A stretch of 64,000 nucleotides of DNA from Pseudactinotalea suaedae (GTDB taxonomy: Bacteria > Actinomycetota > Actinomycetes > Actinomycetales > Beutenbergiaceae), in the NCBI RefSeq assembly GCF_009733815.1, contig NZ_WNXY01000003.1:248001-312000 (forward strand), written 5' to 3'. The number at the start of each line of letters is the position of its first letter. The first letter of the stretch is position 1. Of this stretch, positions 1 through 7,537 are shown piece by piece. The position numbers were made by a program, and so were the translations under genes. Under the pieces are notes generated by a model that did no database searches, had not been told where the DNA came from, and worked only from the letters and a program-made list of their open reading frames with translations.

Positions 1-611
1 GTGATCAGCTGCGCGAACACGACGGCGGCGGTGCCATCCTTCGCGGCGTTGCCCAGGTAGTCCTTCCACGCGGCGCGGAACGGGGTGTGGAGCACGAACT
101 CCTCGGTCGCGGGGTCGTACGTCGCGGTGGTGCCGATCGCGGCCACGTCGGAGCCGTGTCCGATCTCGGTCATCGCGAAGGCGCCGGGCGTGGTCAGGTC
201 CAGCGCGCCGGGCAGGAGCTCGTCGTGGTGCCGCTCGGTGCCCAGGTGCAGGATCGCCGAGGCGAACAGACCCCACTGCACGCCCGCCTTGATCTGCAGC
301 GAGGGGTCGGCGACGACGAGCTCCTCGAACCGCGCGAGGCTGCCGCCCGGGTCGTCCTGGCCGCCGAGCCGCTCGGGGAAGGCGCGCTGCACGGCGTGAC
401 GCCGGACCAGCTCGTGCATCTGCTCGAGCACGCGTTCACGGTGCTCGGGGTAGGTGAGCCCCGGGACCCGGCGCAGCTCAGGTTCCAGGCAGAGGTCGCG
501 ACTCTCACGACGCAGGTCGGCCCAGCGGCCGTCGAGCGCCGCGTTCACGGCGGCCCGGTCGACCGTGAGGCCCTCGGTTCCGGTCTCGGGCGAGGTCAGG
601 GTGGCGCTCAT
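1..611 (-). CDS. Acyl-CoA oxidase/dehydrogenase, N-terminal part (cut by window edge)
   Basis: Partial gene. The reading frame runs without a stop from an ATG at 611 to the left edge, giving about 203 residues of the N-terminus. The visible region holds the alpha-helical N-terminal domain and the start of the beta domain of the acyl-CoA oxidase/dehydrogenase fold; the stretch FAMTEIGHGSDVAAIGTTA is the flavin/substrate-contacting segment typical of acyl-CoA oxidases. The family oxidises acyl-CoA to 2-enoyl-CoA with FAD. The start codon overlaps the stop of the TetR gene upstream by 4 bp (ATGA), so the two are co-transcribed. Next to a divergent thiolase-reductase-dehydratase set, a role in beta-oxidation or lipid remodelling is likely. 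Oxidase rather than dehydrogenase is judged from sequence style only; the catalytic residue lies outside the window. Confidence 0.85.
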   Translation of the reverse strand, partial: MSATLTSPETGTEGLTVDRAAVNAALDGRWADLRRESRDLCLEPELRRVPGLTYPEHRERVLEQMHELVRRHAVQRAFPERLGGQDDPGGSLARFEELVVADPSLQIKAGVQWGLFASAILHLGTERHHDELLPGALDLTTPGAFAMTEIGHGSDVAAIGTTATYDPATEEFVLHTPFRAAWKDYLGNAAKDGTAAVVFAQLI

Positions 612-1270
612 GATTTCTCTCCTGTGCTTCTGATCCGTGAGGTCGCGCTGGCACCACGCCAGAGCCAGCCGGCCAGCAGGTCGACCATCTCTGTGGCACC
701 GAGTCGTTGTGAGGGTTCGAGGTCGAGCCAGCTCTCGCCGGCGCCGCGGACGAAACCGACCATCCCGTCGGCCCACAGCCGCGACAGGTGCCCCTCGGGA
801 TCCGCCTCGCCGAGGAGCTCGGCGAGCGGTGCCGACACGGCGCGTGCGACCGTGTCGAGGAAGGTCGACATCGTGGCGCCGTTGGGCTGCGCGGTGACGA
901 ACCGGTAGACGTTGGGCGAGTGCGTGAGCGTGCTGACGTAGACCTCGACCATCGCTCGCATGCGCTGCTGGGCCGGACCCTCGGCGCGCGAGGCCTCCTC
1001 GAGCGCGTCGGCGATCTCGTCGAGCACGTCCTGCCCGACGGCGGCCTGCAAGCCCGACTTGTCGGTGAAGTACCGGTACACGATCGACTTGCTCGTGCCC
1101 ATCGCTGCGGCCATCTCGTCCATCGACAGGTCCGGGCCGCGGCGGTGCACGGCCTTGCGCGCGGCACGGCTGAGCTCGGCGCGCCGCTGCTCGCGGTGCG
1201 CCTCCCAGCGGGTGGAGCGGCCGTCGGCCGCCTCCGCGCGTTCGAGATCTTCCGACGTGATCGAGGTCAC
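608..1270 (-). CDS. TetR-family transcriptional regulator
   Basis: A 220-residue TetR repressor. The N-terminal helix-turn-helix lies at about residues 35-80 (LSMDEMAAAMGTSKSIVYRY is the recognition region), followed by a helical ligand-binding domain. It is divergent from the thiolase gene at 1357 and leads an operon with the acyl-CoA oxidase gene, which it overlaps by 4 bp. This arrangement suggests control of both the oxidase and the thiolase-fabG-htdX genes in response to an acyl-CoA or fatty acid, an inference from context. Two abutting palindromes lie in the 86-bp divergent intergenic region (see 1278-1303). The start ATG at 1270 was chosen because it is the furthest upstream start that leaves the intergenic palindromes free. 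Confidence 0.9.
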   Translation of the reverse strand: MTSITSEDLERAEAADGRSTRWEAHREQRRAELSRAARKAVHRRGPDLSMDEMAAAMGTSKSIVYRYFTDKSGLQAAVGQDVLDEIADALEEASRAEGPAQQRMRAMVEVYVSTLTHSPNVYRFVTAQPNGATMSTFLDTVARAVSAPLAELLGEADPEGHLSRLWADGMVGFVRGAGESWLDLEPSQRLGATEMVDLLAGWLWRGASATSRIRSTGEKS

Positions 1271-1277
1271 GGACCGA

Positions 1278-1303
1278 GAGTATCAGGTACTCTAGGTTCT
1301 AGA
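1278..1303. promoter_or_regulatory. Two adjacent palindromes in the TetR/thiolase divergent promoter
   Basis: GAGTA-N5-TACTC at 1278-1292 is followed, with only 1-2 bases shared, by TCTAG-GTT-CTAGA at 1291-1303. They lie 8 bp upstream of the TetR start codon and 54 bp upstream of the thiolase start. TetR repressors bind palindromes of this size in their own divergent promoters, so this is the candidate operator. The palindromes are seen directly; binding is inferred. Confidence 0.5.
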
Positions 1304-1356
1304 CAGTTCCGCCGACGGCACCGTCGGCGAGGTCCACAGCCAACGAGCGAGGTTCG

Positions 1357-2709
1357 ATGAGCACGACCAGCACGACGACACAGTCCAGCCAGGCACCGGC
1401 GAGCCCTCCCACCCAGACGCGACGCGCCGCCGTCGTCGGGGCGAACCGGATCCCGTTCGGCAAGGCGGGTGGCGCCTACTCCTCGGCCTCGAACCTCGAC
1501 ATGCTGACGGCGGCCCTGTCGGGTCTCGTGGCGCGGTACGGGCTGGCCGGCGAACGGCTGGGTGAGGTCACCGCGGGCGCCGTGCTCAAGCACTCCCGCG
1601 ACTTCAACCTCACCCGTGAGGCCGTGCTGGGGGCGAGCCTGTCGCCGCAGACACCGGCCTCCGACGTGCAGCGCGCGTGCGCCACCAGCCTCGAGGCCAC
1701 CTGGGACATCGCGAACAAGATCGCGCTCGGCCAGATCGAGTCGGGCATCGCCGGCGGCGCCGACTCCACCTCGGACGCCCCGATCGTGGTGACCGACCGG
1801 CTGCGCCGCACGCTGCTCAAGCTGGCGCGAGCCAAGACCCTGCCGCAGCGCCTGCAGCTGCTCGCCGGGCTGCGCCCCGGCGACCTCGCCCCGGTGGCGC
1901 CCGACGTCGCCGAGCCCCGCACCGGCCTCTCGATGGGCGAGCACCAGGCGCTCACCACCCGCGAGTGGGGCATCGCACGGCAGGCGCAGGACGACATCGC
2001 ACTCGCGTCGCACCACCATCTCGCCGCCGCCTACGAGCGCGGCTTCTTCGACGACCTGATCACGCCCTACCGCGGCCTGACCCGGGACGAGGCGCTGCGC
2101 GCGGACACCTCCGCCGAGAAGCTCGCGAAGCTCAAGCCGGTGTTCGGGCGCAACGGCGAGAACCCCAGCATGACGGCGGGCAACTCGACGCCGCTCTCCG
2201 ACGGCGCCGCCACCGTGCTGCTCGCCTCCGACGCCTGGGCCGCCGAGCGCGGGCTGCCGGTGCTGGCGCACGTCGTCGACGCCGAGGCCGCCGCTGTCGA
2301 CTTCGTCCGCGGCGAGGACGGCCTGCTGATGGCCGGCGCCTACGCCGTGCCACGACTGCTGCACCGCACCGGTCTGACGCTCGACGACTTCGCGTTCATC
2401 GAGATCCACGAGGCGTTCGCCTCGACCGTGCTCACCACCACGGCCGCGTGGGCCGACGAGGACTGGTCCCAGCGCAAGCTCGGGATGCCCGCGATCGGCG
2501 AGATCGACCGCAGCCGGCTCAACGTCGTCGGGTCCTCGCTCGCGGCGGGCCACCCGTTCGCCGCCACCGGCGCCCGCATCGTCGGCACGCTCGCCAAGCT
2601 GCTCGCCGAGCGCAAGGCCGCCGACGGCGGCGAGACACCGGTCCGTGGGCTGATCTCCGTCTGCGCCGCAGGCGGTCAGGCCGTCGCGATGATCCTCGAG
2701 GCCGCCTGA
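1357..2709 (+). CDS. fadA2: Acetyl-CoA acetyltransferase / 3-ketoacyl-CoA thiolase (FadA2-like)
   Basis: A 450-residue thiolase, slightly longer than the usual 390-430. The nucleophilic cysteine is C108 in VQRACATSLEA, the activating histidine is H351 in EIHEAF, and the second catalytic cysteine is C436 in SVCAAGGQAVA. The enzyme cleaves 3-ketoacyl-CoA with CoA, or runs in reverse. Its stop shares one base with the start of the downstream reductase (TGATG), so translation is coupled. The order thiolase-two-domain reductase-MaoC dehydratase matches Mycobacterium tuberculosis Rv0243 (FadA2), Rv0242c (FabG4) and Rv0241c (HtdX). Product confidence is high; the orthology to FadA2 rests on length and neighbours. 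Confidence 0.93.
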   Translation: MSTTSTTTQSSQAPASPPTQTRRAAVVGANRIPFGKAGGAYSSASNLDMLTAALSGLVARYGLAGERLGEVTAGAVLKHSRDFNLTREAVLGASLSPQTPASDVQRACATSLEATWDIANKIALGQIESGIAGGADSTSDAPIVVTDRLRRTLLKLARAKTLPQRLQLLAGLRPGDLAPVAPDVAEPRTGLSMGEHQALTTREWGIARQAQDDIALASHHHLAAAYERGFFDDLITPYRGLTRDEALRADTSAEKLAKLKPVFGRNGENPSMTAGNSTPLSDGAATVLLASDAWAAERGLPVLAHVVDAEAAAVDFVRGEDGLLMAGAYAVPRLLHRTGLTLDDFAFIEIHEAFASTVLTTTAAWADEDWSQRKLGMPAIGEIDRSRLNVVGSSLAAGHPFAATGARIVGTLAKLLAERKAADGGETPVRGLISVCAAGGQAVAMILEAA

Positions 2710-4061
2710 TGGCCACCGACACCTACCTCGAGCTGGTCAACACCGGCGTCACGAAGCAGATCGCCAAGAAGCTGGGGCTGCCGCGACCGGCCCAGCTGCG
2801 CCGCACCGACCCCCGCCGCGTCGACAGCCCGCTCGCCACCGGACCCGTGGTCGTGCTCGGCGAGGGGCACGACGCCGACACGCTCGCCACCGCCCTGCTC
2901 GACTGGGACGTGGACGTGCGACGGCACGTCACGATCGGCACCAAGGTGGGGGCCATCGTCGTCGTGCTCACCGACATCGTGGACCCGACGCAGGCGAGCC
3001 AGCGCGTGCTCGCGACCGCCGGGATGCTGCGCGACCTGCTCCCCAGCGGCCGCGTCATCACGGTGTCCCGGGCCGCGACCGATGAGGACGCCCCGGCCGT
3101 GGCCGCCGCCCGCGCCGGTGTCGACGGGTTCGTGCGGTCCCTCGGCAAGGAGCTGCGCGCGGGAGCGACGGCGAACGGGGTGGTCCTGACCGACGGCGCC
3201 GACGTCGCCGGCGTGAGCGCGCTCGGCACGCTCCGGTTCTGCCTCTCGGCGCGCAGCGCCTACGTCGACGGGCAGCTGCTCGCCGTGCGCGACGGCGGCC
3301 AGGCGCCCTCGGACTGGACGCGTCCGCTCGAGGGTCGCGTCGCCGTCGTCACCGGCGCGGCGCGCGGCATCGGTGCGGAGATCGCGCGCGTGCTGACACG
3401 CGACGGCGCCAGGGTGCTCGGCGTCGACATGCCCGCGTCGGGCGAGTCGCTCAGTGCGGTGATGAACCAGGTGTCGGGCGTCGCCCTGCAGCTCGACATC
3501 ACCGCCGAGGGGGCAGCGGAGGCGATCCTCCGCCTCGCGCGCTCCCGCTTCGGTCGCCTCGACATCGTGGTCCACAACGCCGGCATCGTGCGCGACAAGC
3601 TGCTCGCCAACATGACGCCCGACAAGTGGGACGCGGTGATCGCCGTCAACATCGCGGCGCAGCTGAGCATGAACGAGACCTTCATGGCGGCCGACGACCT
3701 CGCGCCCGACGGGCTCCGACTGGTCTCGCTCGCATCCACCTCCGGCATCGCGGGCAACCGTGGCCAGAGCAACTACGCGTTCTCGAAGGCGGGGGTGATC
3801 GGGGCGACCCGTTCGCTCGGCCGGACGCTGGCCACGACCGGTGGCACGGCCAACGCCGTCGCCCCGGGCTTCATCGAGACCGACATGACCGCCACGATGC
3901 CGCCGCTGACGCGGCAGGTCGCGCGGCGCCTCAGCTCGCTGCAGCAGGGCGGGCTCCCGGTCGACGTGGCCGAGGCGATCGCCTTCCTCGCCTCGCCGCA
4001 GGCCGGCGGGGTCAACGGAGAGGTGCTGCGGGTGTGCGGCCAGAACATGGTGGGTCGCTGA
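2709..4061 (+). CDS. fabG4: High-molecular-weight 3-oxoacyl reductase (FabG4-like)
   Basis: A 450-residue short-chain reductase with two Rossmann-type halves, the hallmark of HMw FabG (classical FabG is about 250). The N-terminal half lacks a clear nucleotide-binding motif. The C-terminal half has the TGAARGIG cofactor motif at 215-222 and the catalytic triad S343, Y356 and K360 in the SNYAFSKAG region. The family reduces 3-ketoacyl thioesters with NADH or NADPH. The ATG at 2709 uses the last base of the thiolase stop codon, and the stop overlaps the next start in the same way. In M. tuberculosis FabG4 (454 aa) works with HtdX on CoA-linked long-chain substrates; the same partnership is inferred here. 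Confidence 0.93.
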   Translation: MATDTYLELVNTGVTKQIAKKLGLPRPAQLRRTDPRRVDSPLATGPVVVLGEGHDADTLATALLDWDVDVRRHVTIGTKVGAIVVVLTDIVDPTQASQRVLATAGMLRDLLPSGRVITVSRAATDEDAPAVAAARAGVDGFVRSLGKELRAGATANGVVLTDGADVAGVSALGTLRFCLSARSAYVDGQLLAVRDGGQAPSDWTRPLEGRVAVVTGAARGIGAEIARVLTRDGARVLGVDMPASGESLSAVMNQVSGVALQLDITAEGAAEAILRLARSRFGRLDIVVHNAGIVRDKLLANMTPDKWDAVIAVNIAAQLSMNETFMAADDLAPDGLRLVSLASTSGIAGNRGQSNYAFSKAGVIGATRSLGRTLATTGGTANAVAPGFIETDMTATMPPLTRQVARRLSSLQQGGLPVDVAEAIAFLASPQAGGVNGEVLRVCGQNMVGR

Positions 4062-4972
4062 TGGCTGAGCACACCGAGCTGCGCGAGGTGCACCTCGACC
4101 GGGTGCCCTCGCTCGGGTCGCTCTACGCCCAGGCCCTGGGGAGGATGGCCCAGACCGTGATGGCCGGGCGGCCACCGACCACGCTCCCCGCGGTGCGCTA
4201 CGCCGCCGACGGCGTCCGAGCCGACGCCGACCAGCTGGCCGGTTACCAGCAGCTGCTGGGCGAGCCCGGCACCGATGCGCTGCCGGCCGGATACGTGCAC
4301 GTGATGGCCTTCCCGGTCGCGGTGGCCGTGATGGCTCGCGTCGACTTCCCGCTGCCGCTGCTGGGGATGGTGCACCTGGCGAACGTGGTGGAGCAGCGCG
4401 CACCGATCCACCTCGGCGAGACGGTCGACGTGCGTGCCTGGGCCGAGAACCTGCGCCCGCACCGGGTGGGCACGCAGGTCGATCTCGTCACCGAGGTGAG
4501 CCGGGACGGCGAGGTCCGCTGGCGCGGTGTGAGCACCTACCTCGCCAAGGGCAGGAAGCTCGCGGGCGCGGACGCCACCCAGGGCACCGAGGGCTCCGAG
4601 CACACCGAGCGCTCCGAGGTGGCCCTGCCGCCGGTCGCGGGCCGGTGGAAGCTGGGGGCCGACATCGGGCGCCGCTACGCGGCGGTCTCGGGTGACCGGA
4701 ACCCGATCCATCTGTCCGGCCTCTCGGCGAAGCTGTTCGGCTTCCCCCGCGCGATCGCGCACGGCATGTACACCGCCTCGCGCGCGCTCGCCACGGTGGG
4801 TGTCGCACGCGGGGAGGCGTTCCGGTGGAGCGTGGAGTTCGGCAAGCCCGTGCTGCTCCCCGGGGCGGTGACGTTCGGGCTCGCCCCTGCCGCCGGCGGC
4901 GGCCACCGCTATGCCGGCTGGGACGCGAAGAGCGGCAAGACCTACTTCTCGGGTTCGATCACCCCCCTCTGA
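4061..4972 (+). CDS. htdX: MaoC-type 3-hydroxyacyl-thioester dehydratase (HtdX-like)
   Basis: A 303-residue double hot-dog protein. The C-terminal half carries the hydratase-2 motif with catalytic D212 and H217 (GDRNPIHLS) followed by GFPRAIAHGMYTAS. The family interconverts (R)-3-hydroxyacyl and trans-2-enoyl thioesters. It is the third gene of a tightly coupled operon with the thiolase and FabG4-like reductase. Together with the oxidase on the other strand these genes cover all four chemical steps of a fatty acyl cycle. The length matches HtdX (about 280) rather than the short bacterial PhaJ enzymes. Confidence 0.92.
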   Translation: MAEHTELREVHLDRVPSLGSLYAQALGRMAQTVMAGRPPTTLPAVRYAADGVRADADQLAGYQQLLGEPGTDALPAGYVHVMAFPVAVAVMARVDFPLPLLGMVHLANVVEQRAPIHLGETVDVRAWAENLRPHRVGTQVDLVTEVSRDGEVRWRGVSTYLAKGRKLAGADATQGTEGSEHTERSEVALPPVAGRWKLGADIGRRYAAVSGDRNPIHLSGLSAKLFGFPRAIAHGMYTASRALATVGVARGEAFRWSVEFGKPVLLPGAVTFGLAPAAGGGHRYAGWDAKSGKTYFSGSITPL

Positions 4973-5054
4973 CATCGCGGCGACCCCGCTTCCCGCGCCG
5001 ATCCCGCTGACCCCCGAACCCCACACCGATCTCCCGCCCCTCGCCCCCACACAC

Positions 5055-5108
5055 CCGGAAAGCGCTCTGGGGTCGCCCGGGTCCACCGGCTGGACCCAGA
5101 TGACCCCG
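5055..5108 (+). repeat. 54-bp structured intergenic repeat, copy A
   Basis: One of three copies of a 54-bp element (others at 10543-10596 minus and 48878-48931 plus). It starts CCGGAAAGCGCT, then CTGGGGT, then a stem GGGTCCA-CCGGC-TGGACCC (7 bp, 5-nt loop), and ends GATGACCCCG, so GGGGT and ACCCC form an outer stem. It lies 30 bp upstream of the HEAT-repeat gene start. All three copies are intergenic and of identical length. Confidence 0.85.
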
Positions 5109-5138
5109 CACAGCGCTCGCGCCGGGCACCATGGCGGG

Positions 5139-5699
5139 ATGACGACGGCGCGTGGCCACCCACGAGAGTGGGTCGCCGACGCGTGCGCCCGCCACGGCGA
5201 GGAAGCCGTGCTCGCGTGGTGCGCGGAGCTGCTCGGTGGGGCAGCGCCCGAGAGTCGCGACCTCGACGTCCACCTGGACCTCGACCTGATCGGCGGCCCA
5301 GGCGCCACGCGCATGGTGCGCGACTCGGGGGCGGAGTACTTCCCGCGCGTCTGGGCAGCCCGCGCGATGCGGTACGCCTGGCGCGAGAGCGGACCGGCCG
5401 GCGCAGCGGCGCAGGCAGCGCTGGTCGTCGGGCTGCGCGATCCCCACTGGCGCGTGCGCGAGATGTCCGCGAAGGTCGTGGCGCTGCACGAGGTCGGTGC
5501 GGCGGCCGACGCGCTGGCCCCGCTCCTGAGCGACGAGGTGCCGCGCGTGCAGGCGGCAGCCGCGAGGGCGATCGGCGAGATCGGCGAGCACGAGCACCTG
5601 GCCGCCGTCGATGCGGCGGTCACCGATCCCGACGGCATGGTCGCCCGCGCGGCCGAGCGGGCGCTCGACCGACTGCGCGAGCGGCTCGACCTGACATAG
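5139..5699 (+). CDS. HEAT-repeat domain protein
   Basis: A 186-residue acidic helical protein. The C-terminal half has two recognisable HEAT/PBS-lyase-like repeats (GLRDPHWRVREMSAKVVALH and LLSDEVPRVQAAAARAIGEI) and a third degenerate unit, DPDGMVARAAERALDRL. Such repeats make alpha-solenoids that mediate protein contacts. No catalytic motif is visible. The ATG at 5139 was chosen because upstream in-frame sequence runs into copy A of the 54-bp repeat. The gene stands alone, ending 80 bp before the SRPBCC-ArsR operon and not obviously co-regulated with it. Specific function unknown. Confidence 0.75.
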   Translation: MTTARGHPREWVADACARHGEEAVLAWCAELLGGAAPESRDLDVHLDLDLIGGPGATRMVRDSGAEYFPRVWAARAMRYAWRESGPAGAAAQAALVVGLRDPHWRVREMSAKVVALHEVGAAADALAPLLSDEVPRVQAAAARAIGEIGEHEHLAAVDAAVTDPDGMVARAAERALDRLRERLDLT

Positions 5700-5703
5700 C
5701 ACA

Positions 5704-5766
5704 TGCAACATCCGGGTTGCACTTCACACGAAGCGGCGTTACCGTTACTGCAACCTACTAGTTGCA
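5704..5766 (+). promoter_or_regulatory. Twin TGCAAC-N6-GTTGCA operators and promoter of the SRPBCC-ArsR operon
   Basis: Two perfect palindromes with identical half-sites, TGCAAC-ATCCGG-GTTGCA at 5704-5721 and TGCAAC-CTACTA-GTTGCA at 5749-5766, are 45 bp apart. A plausible promoter lies between: TTGCAC at 5717-5722, a 17-bp spacer, TACCGT at 5740-5745. The first operator then covers the -35 box and the second the start of transcription. The RBS GGAGG sits just after, at 5769-5773. The ArsR regulator at 6700 is the obvious candidate to bind here. Confidence 0.8.
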
Positions 5767-5779
5767 CCTGGAGGACATC

Positions 5780-6703
5780 ATGACCGCAGCAGAGATCGAC
5801 GTCGACACCAGCACGGTCCACCGCACGATCCGCATCGACGCCCCGCGCCCGCTGGTCTGGGCGACGCTGACCTCGCCCGAGCAGATCGCGCAGTGGTTCG
5901 GCGACCGCGCCGAGTTCCCCGACGGCGTGCATGCCGGCGCGCAGGGCTTGTTCGGGTGGTCCGGGCACGGCGACCACCCCGCCCGCATCGAGATCTACGA
6001 GCCGCACGCGCGGTTCGCCTTCACCTGGGGCAGGCCGGGAGAGCCGATCCGCGAGGACAACTCCACCACCGCCGTCTTCACCCTCGACGAGGAGGGCGAG
6101 GCCACCGTGCTGACCGTGGTCGAGTCCGGTTTCGACACCCTCACCACCGACGACCTCAAGCGCCGTGCGGCCCTCGAGGACAACGCGCAGGGGTGGACCA
6201 GCGAGCTCGACGAGCTCACCGCCTACGTGACCTCGCTGCGCGAGGGTCGCTCCGCCGTCGCCGATCTCGAGACCGGCACCATCACGCGCACGGTCCTCGT
6301 GGCGGCGGACCAGGGCGCGACCTGGACCGCGCTCACCACCCTGGCCGCGATCGAGGCCTGGTGGGGGCACCCGGCCACCTTCGCCGACGGCGTCCGGCCC
6401 GGTTCCCTCGGCACGTTCGAGTGGGCGGGGCACGGGTTGTTCCCGGTGGTCATCGACGTGGTCGAGGAGCCCGGTCGGTTCGCGCTCACCTGGGGCGAGC
6501 TGGGCGAGACGACTCCGGGTGCGACCGCCACGCACGTGACCTTCGCGCTGACCGCGGTGGGCGAGCAGACGCTCCTGACCGTCGTCGAGACCGGCTTCGA
6601 GAACCGCGTGGCTGCGGCTCGACGCGAGGCGATGGAGGGCAACGTCGACGGCTGGAACGCCGTGCTGGACTCGTTCACCCGGTTCGCCGAGGCGCGGCGA
6701 TGA
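5780..6703 (+). CDS. Tandem SRPBCC (AHSA1-like) domain protein
   Basis: A 307-residue protein made of two consecutive AHSA1/SRPBCC domains, about residues 9-160 and 170-305. Each repeats the same landmarks: APRPLVWATLTSPEQIAQWFG versus a matching WTALTTLAAIEAWWG segment, then FPDGVHAG/FADGVRPG, a FAFTWG/FALTWG strand and an LTVVESGF/LTVVETGF strand. The fold binds hydrophobic ligands. Single-domain versions are commonly paired with ArsR regulators; the fusion of two is less usual. The ATG at 5780 has GGAGG 7 bases before it; an upstream in-frame TTG at 5762 lies inside the operator and is rejected. The stop overlaps the ArsR start by 4 bp (ATGA). Confidence 0.9.
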   Translation: MTAAEIDVDTSTVHRTIRIDAPRPLVWATLTSPEQIAQWFGDRAEFPDGVHAGAQGLFGWSGHGDHPARIEIYEPHARFAFTWGRPGEPIREDNSTTAVFTLDEEGEATVLTVVESGFDTLTTDDLKRRAALEDNAQGWTSELDELTAYVTSLREGRSAVADLETGTITRTVLVAADQGATWTALTTLAAIEAWWGHPATFADGVRPGSLGTFEWAGHGLFPVVIDVVEEPGRFALTWGELGETTPGATATHVTFALTAVGEQTLLTVVETGFENRVAAARREAMEGNVDGWNAVLDSFTRFAEARR

Positions 6704-7050
6704 CGACCCCGGTCGACCTCGAGGACCTGGCGGAGATCACCGACATGTGCGGCGCCCTGTCCGACCAGACCCGCTGGGAGATCCTGCGGCTGATCGGGGT
6801 GGAGGCGCTCTCGGCCAGCGAGCTGGCGCAGCGGTTGCCGATCACGAGACAGGCGATCGCGCGCCACCTCGGCGTGCTCGCCGAGGCCGGCCTGGTCGAG
6901 ACCGAGCACGCCGGACGCCAGCTCCGCTACCGGGCCCTCGGTGGCCGGCTCAGCGAGCTGGCCCGCCATCTCGAGACCATCGGTCGTGGCTGGGACCGTC
7001 GCCTCGAGCGGATCAGGTCGATCGCCGAGGAGCAGGCCTCGCGCGACTGA
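6700..7050 (+). CDS. ArsR-family helix-turn-helix regulator
   Basis: A 116-residue winged-helix repressor. LSASELAQRLPITRQAIARH is the helix-turn-helix with recognition helix, followed by the wing (ETEHAGRQLRYRAL). There is no cysteine metal-binding motif of the classical arsenic/cadmium sensors, so the ligand is not a soft metal at the usual site. It is translationally coupled to the tandem SRPBCC gene. The twin TGCAAC-N6-GTTGCA palindromes in the operon promoter make autorepression likely. ArsR-SRPBCC pairs are widespread in actinobacteria, with mostly unknown inducers. Confidence 0.9.
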   Translation: MTTPVDLEDLAEITDMCGALSDQTRWEILRLIGVEALSASELAQRLPITRQAIARHLGVLAEAGLVETEHAGRQLRYRALGGRLSELARHLETIGRGWDRRLERIRSIAEEQASRD

Positions 7051-7066
7051 CGAGGTCCCGTCGGAG

Positions 7067-7537
7067 TCAGCGGACGGTGTCGACGCCGAGGTTGGCGAGC
7101 TGGTCGGCGCGCTCGTTCCCGGGGTCGCCGGCGTGGCCCTTCACCCAGATCCAGGTCACGTCGTGCCGCTCGACCTGCACCGCGAGCTCGCGCCACAGCT
7201 CGGCGTTCTTTACCGGTTTCTTGTCGGCGGTGCGCCAGCCGTTGCGGATCCAGCCGTGGATCCACTTCTGCATGCCGTTCATGACGTACGCCGAGTCGAC
7301 GTGGAGCCGGACCGTGCACGGGCGGGTCAGCGCCCGCAGCCCCTCGATCACCGCCTGCAGCTCCATGCGGTTGTTGGTGGTGGTCGGGTCACCGCCGTGG
7401 AGCTCCTTCTCGACGCCGTCCCACCGGATCAGCACGCCCCAGCCGCCTGGTCCGGGGTTGCCCTTGCACGCCCCGTCGGTCCACATCTCGACGAGGTCGA
7501 CCCCGTCGACGAGATCCGCTGCGACCGTTCCGGTCAC
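7067..7537 (-). CDS. rnhA: Ribonuclease HI
   Basis: A 156-residue RNase HI that degrades RNA in RNA-DNA hybrids. The acidic active site is visible: D21 in [17 protein letters not shown] in [13 protein letters not shown] in HVDSAYV and D in NERADQLA, with [13 protein letters not shown] the classic C-terminal motif. The GTG start at 7537 overlaps the purQ stop (GTGA), so it is the last gene of a purS-purQ-rnhA transcript. An internal start closer to the first catalytic residue is possible, since the first 17 residues are not conserved in the family. Confidence 0.95.
   Translation of the reverse strand: MTGTVAADLVDGVDLVEMWTDGACKGNPGPGGWGVLIRWDGVEKELHGGDPTTTNNRMELQAVIEGLRALTRPCTVRLHVDSAYVMNGMQKWIHGWIRNGWRTADKKPVKNAELWRELAVQVERHDVTWIWVKGHAGDPGNERADQLANLGVDTVR

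Noticed and set aside
5055-5108. GGAAAGCGCT as a simple LacI operator
   Set aside because: The conserved unit extends to 54 bp with nested stems and the copies sit near genes without a shared sugar theme, so a repeat family is the better explanation.
3773-6535. Long minus-strand open frame (920 codons)
   Set aside because: Runs across four real plus-strand genes and intergenic DNA with no recognisable domain; a composition artefact.
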